From assembly GCA_027084065.1 (NCBI GenBank), contig JALWLR010000046.1, positions 1 to 7,513 of the forward strand: 7,513 nt of DNA. Direction: 5' to 3'. This document shows, piece by piece, positions 6,729-7,513 of this stretch; positions within the stretch are counted from its first letter, which is position 1; each line of letters begins with the position of its first letter. Made by a program: the position numbers and the translations under genes. The stretch is from Helicobacteraceae bacterium (lineage in GTDB: Bacteria; Campylobacterota; Campylobacteria; Campylobacterales; Sulfurimonadaceae). The notes beneath the pieces were generated by a model, which did no database searches, was not told where the DNA came from, and was given only the letters and a program-made list of their open reading frames with translations.

Positions 6729-6734
6729 TCCTTT
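6729..6734 (-). promoter_or_regulatory. Ribosome binding site of rplY
   Basis: AAAGGA on the minus strand, 6 nt before the ATG at 6722. It confirms this start for bL25. Confidence 0.75.
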
Positions 6735-6750
6735 TTAAAAAATGGCTGCA

Positions 6751-6756
6751 ATTATA
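6751..6756 (-). promoter_or_regulatory. -10 box of the rplY promoter
   Basis: A perfect TATAAT on the minus strand within the 57-nt gap between the pilus ATPase gene and rplY. Transcription would start near 6743-6745, giving a leader of about 20 nt. No TTGACA-like -35 is found at 16-18 nt; upstream DNA is instead A/T-rich, as is usual for sigma-70 promoters in Campylobacterota. Confidence 0.6.
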
Positions 6757-6779
6757 TCGAAGTTTCTTTAAAAAGCTTC

Positions 6780-7513
6780 TTAAGATTTCAAATCGAAAAT
6801 ATCGTCATCTTTGATTTTCGCTTTGAGATCATCTTGTGTCTCCTCCGTATCATTGAAAGAGGCACTCCCCTCGTTGATGCCGCTCATTCGAAGTTCTACA
6901 TCGCTTGGGTTGGTCGCGTAATCCAAAGCGGTCTTTTTATCGATGACCCCTTCTTGGTAAAGGTCGAGTAGATGCTGATCGAAACTTTGAGAGTGGTAGA
7001 CGCTTTTTCCGCGTTCAATGGCATCTTTGATTTCGTAATCGCGATTTTCCATAATGAGCTTTTCAATCGTCGGTGTACGAACGAGTATCTCCATCGCAGC
7101 CCGTCGCTTTCCGTCTACAGTCGGTACAAGTCGCTGAGATATAACACCTTGAAGGACATTTGCAAGCGAGAGACGAATGGAGTTTTGCTCATCGGAAGGA
7201 AACTGAGAGATGATTCTGTTAATCGTCTCTTTTGCATCGAGTGTGTGGAGTGTAGAGAAGACGAGGTGCCCCGTGTCGGCTGCATGGAGTGCAAGTTTCA
7301 TTGTTTCGATGTCTCGCATTTCTCCAACAAGAATGATGTCGGGATCTTCTCTGAGCGCACCGCGAAGAGCATTGGTAAACGAGAGCGTGTCGTGACCGAC
7401 GGAACGCTGATTGATGATGCACTTTTTATCTTTGTGTACAAATTCGATAGGATCTTCAATCGTAATGATGTGTTTTTGGTGTGTTAGGTTGATCTCGTTG
7501 ATGATCGATGCAA
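6780..7513 (-). CDS. pilT: Type IV pilus retraction ATPase (PilT/PilU type), 5' partial
   Basis: Hexameric cytoplasmic motor ATPase of the secretion superfamily that powers pilus retraction. The frame is open to the right edge: 243 residues are visible and the N-terminal domain and Walker A loop lie outside. The Met whose codon ends at 7319 is internal, part of Walker B. In visible numbering: Asp box IITIEDPIEF (15-24), NQRSVGHDTLSF (34-45), Walker B DPDIILVGEMRD (56-67), His box TGHLVFSTLHT (80-90), and VLQGVISQRLVP (119-130). The motif that reads AIRNLIRE in classical PilT is TIEKLIME here (148-155), and the following SQSFDQHLLDLYQEG recalls PilU-like proteins, so a PilU or second-PilT paralogue is possible. 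An acidic tail of about 33 residues (211-243) extends past the motor core. It precedes rplY by 57 nt. Confidence 0.92.
   Translation of the reverse strand, partial: ASIINEINLTHQKHIITIEDPIEFVHKDKKCIINQRSVGHDTLSFTNALRGALREDPDIILVGEMRDIETMKLALHAADTGHLVFSTLHTLDAKETINRIISQFPSDEQNSIRLSLANVLQGVISQRLVPTVDGKRRAAMEILVRTPTIEKLIMENRDYEIKDAIERGKSVYHSQSFDQHLLDLYQEGVIDKKTALDYATNPSDVELRMSGINEGSASFNDTEETQDDLKAKIKDDDIFDLKS

Noticed and set aside
6759..6779. Inverted repeat between the pilus ATPase gene and rplY (7-bp arms, 7-nt loop) as a terminator
   Set aside because: On the minus strand the stem contains an A-C mismatch, is AT-rich and is not followed by a T-run; the region is better explained as upstream DNA of the rplY promoter.
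7317..7319. ATG at 7319 (minus strand) as the start of the pilus ATPase
   Set aside because: It lies within Walker B; 64 upstream codons in the same frame encode the Asp box and continue to the window edge.
6972..7487. A 171-codon plus-strand open frame opposite the pilus ATPase
   Set aside because: It is antisense to a frame with every PilT motif intact; its translation is Cys/Arg/Phe-rich, has no family features, and it has no ribosome site.

Overview
The window reads as chromosomal DNA from a Campylobacterota (epsilonproteobacterial) genome. The main support is the minus-strand order pilT-like / rplY (long, Ctc-type bL25) / pth / lptG; the rplY-pth-membrane-protein order is one I recall from Campylobacter jejuni and relatives. 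The protein style (Lys/Glu/Ile-rich, moderately AT-rich DNA) and the -10-dominated promoters fit. A type IV pilus retraction ATPase and several amino-acid-type permeases suggest a free-living member (for example a Sulfurimonas- or Sulfuricurvum-like organism) rather than a host-restricted one. The genus is an inference; no rRNA is present to settle it.

Layout. Positions 1-4512 (+ strand) hold five tightly packed genes: an APC-superfamily permease cut by the left edge, a 78-residue coiled-coil protein of unknown function, an MtfA-like zinc peptidase (M90) with an N-terminal membrane anchor, a second APC permease paralogous to the first, and a short CorA-family metal channel. The junctions are +1, 0, +2 and -17 nt, so the set is almost certainly one transcript; its promoter lies left of the window.

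Positions 4509-7513 (- strand) hold a housekeeping block read in the opposite direction: a PilT/PilU-type ATPase cut by the right edge, then ribosomal protein bL25, peptidyl-tRNA hydrolase and an LptG/LptF-family lipopolysaccharide-export permease. A clear TATAAT box sits just upstream of rplY, and a weaker one (TACAAT) precedes lptG. The two convergent blocks meet stop codon to stop codon with a 4-nt overlap, which leaves no intergenic terminator.

How the genes work together. rplY and pth both serve translation, and lptG serves outer-membrane assembly; the pilus ATPase powers pilus retraction. The plus-strand block looks like an accessory membrane operon: two related permeases bracket a coiled-coil protein and a membrane-tethered protease. 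The first permease ends in a regular isoleucine-heptad tail and the next gene is itself a coiled coil, so a physical complex is conceivable, but that is inference. No mobile element, CRISPR array, tRNA or rRNA was seen, and there is no gene-free stretch longer than about 60 bases.
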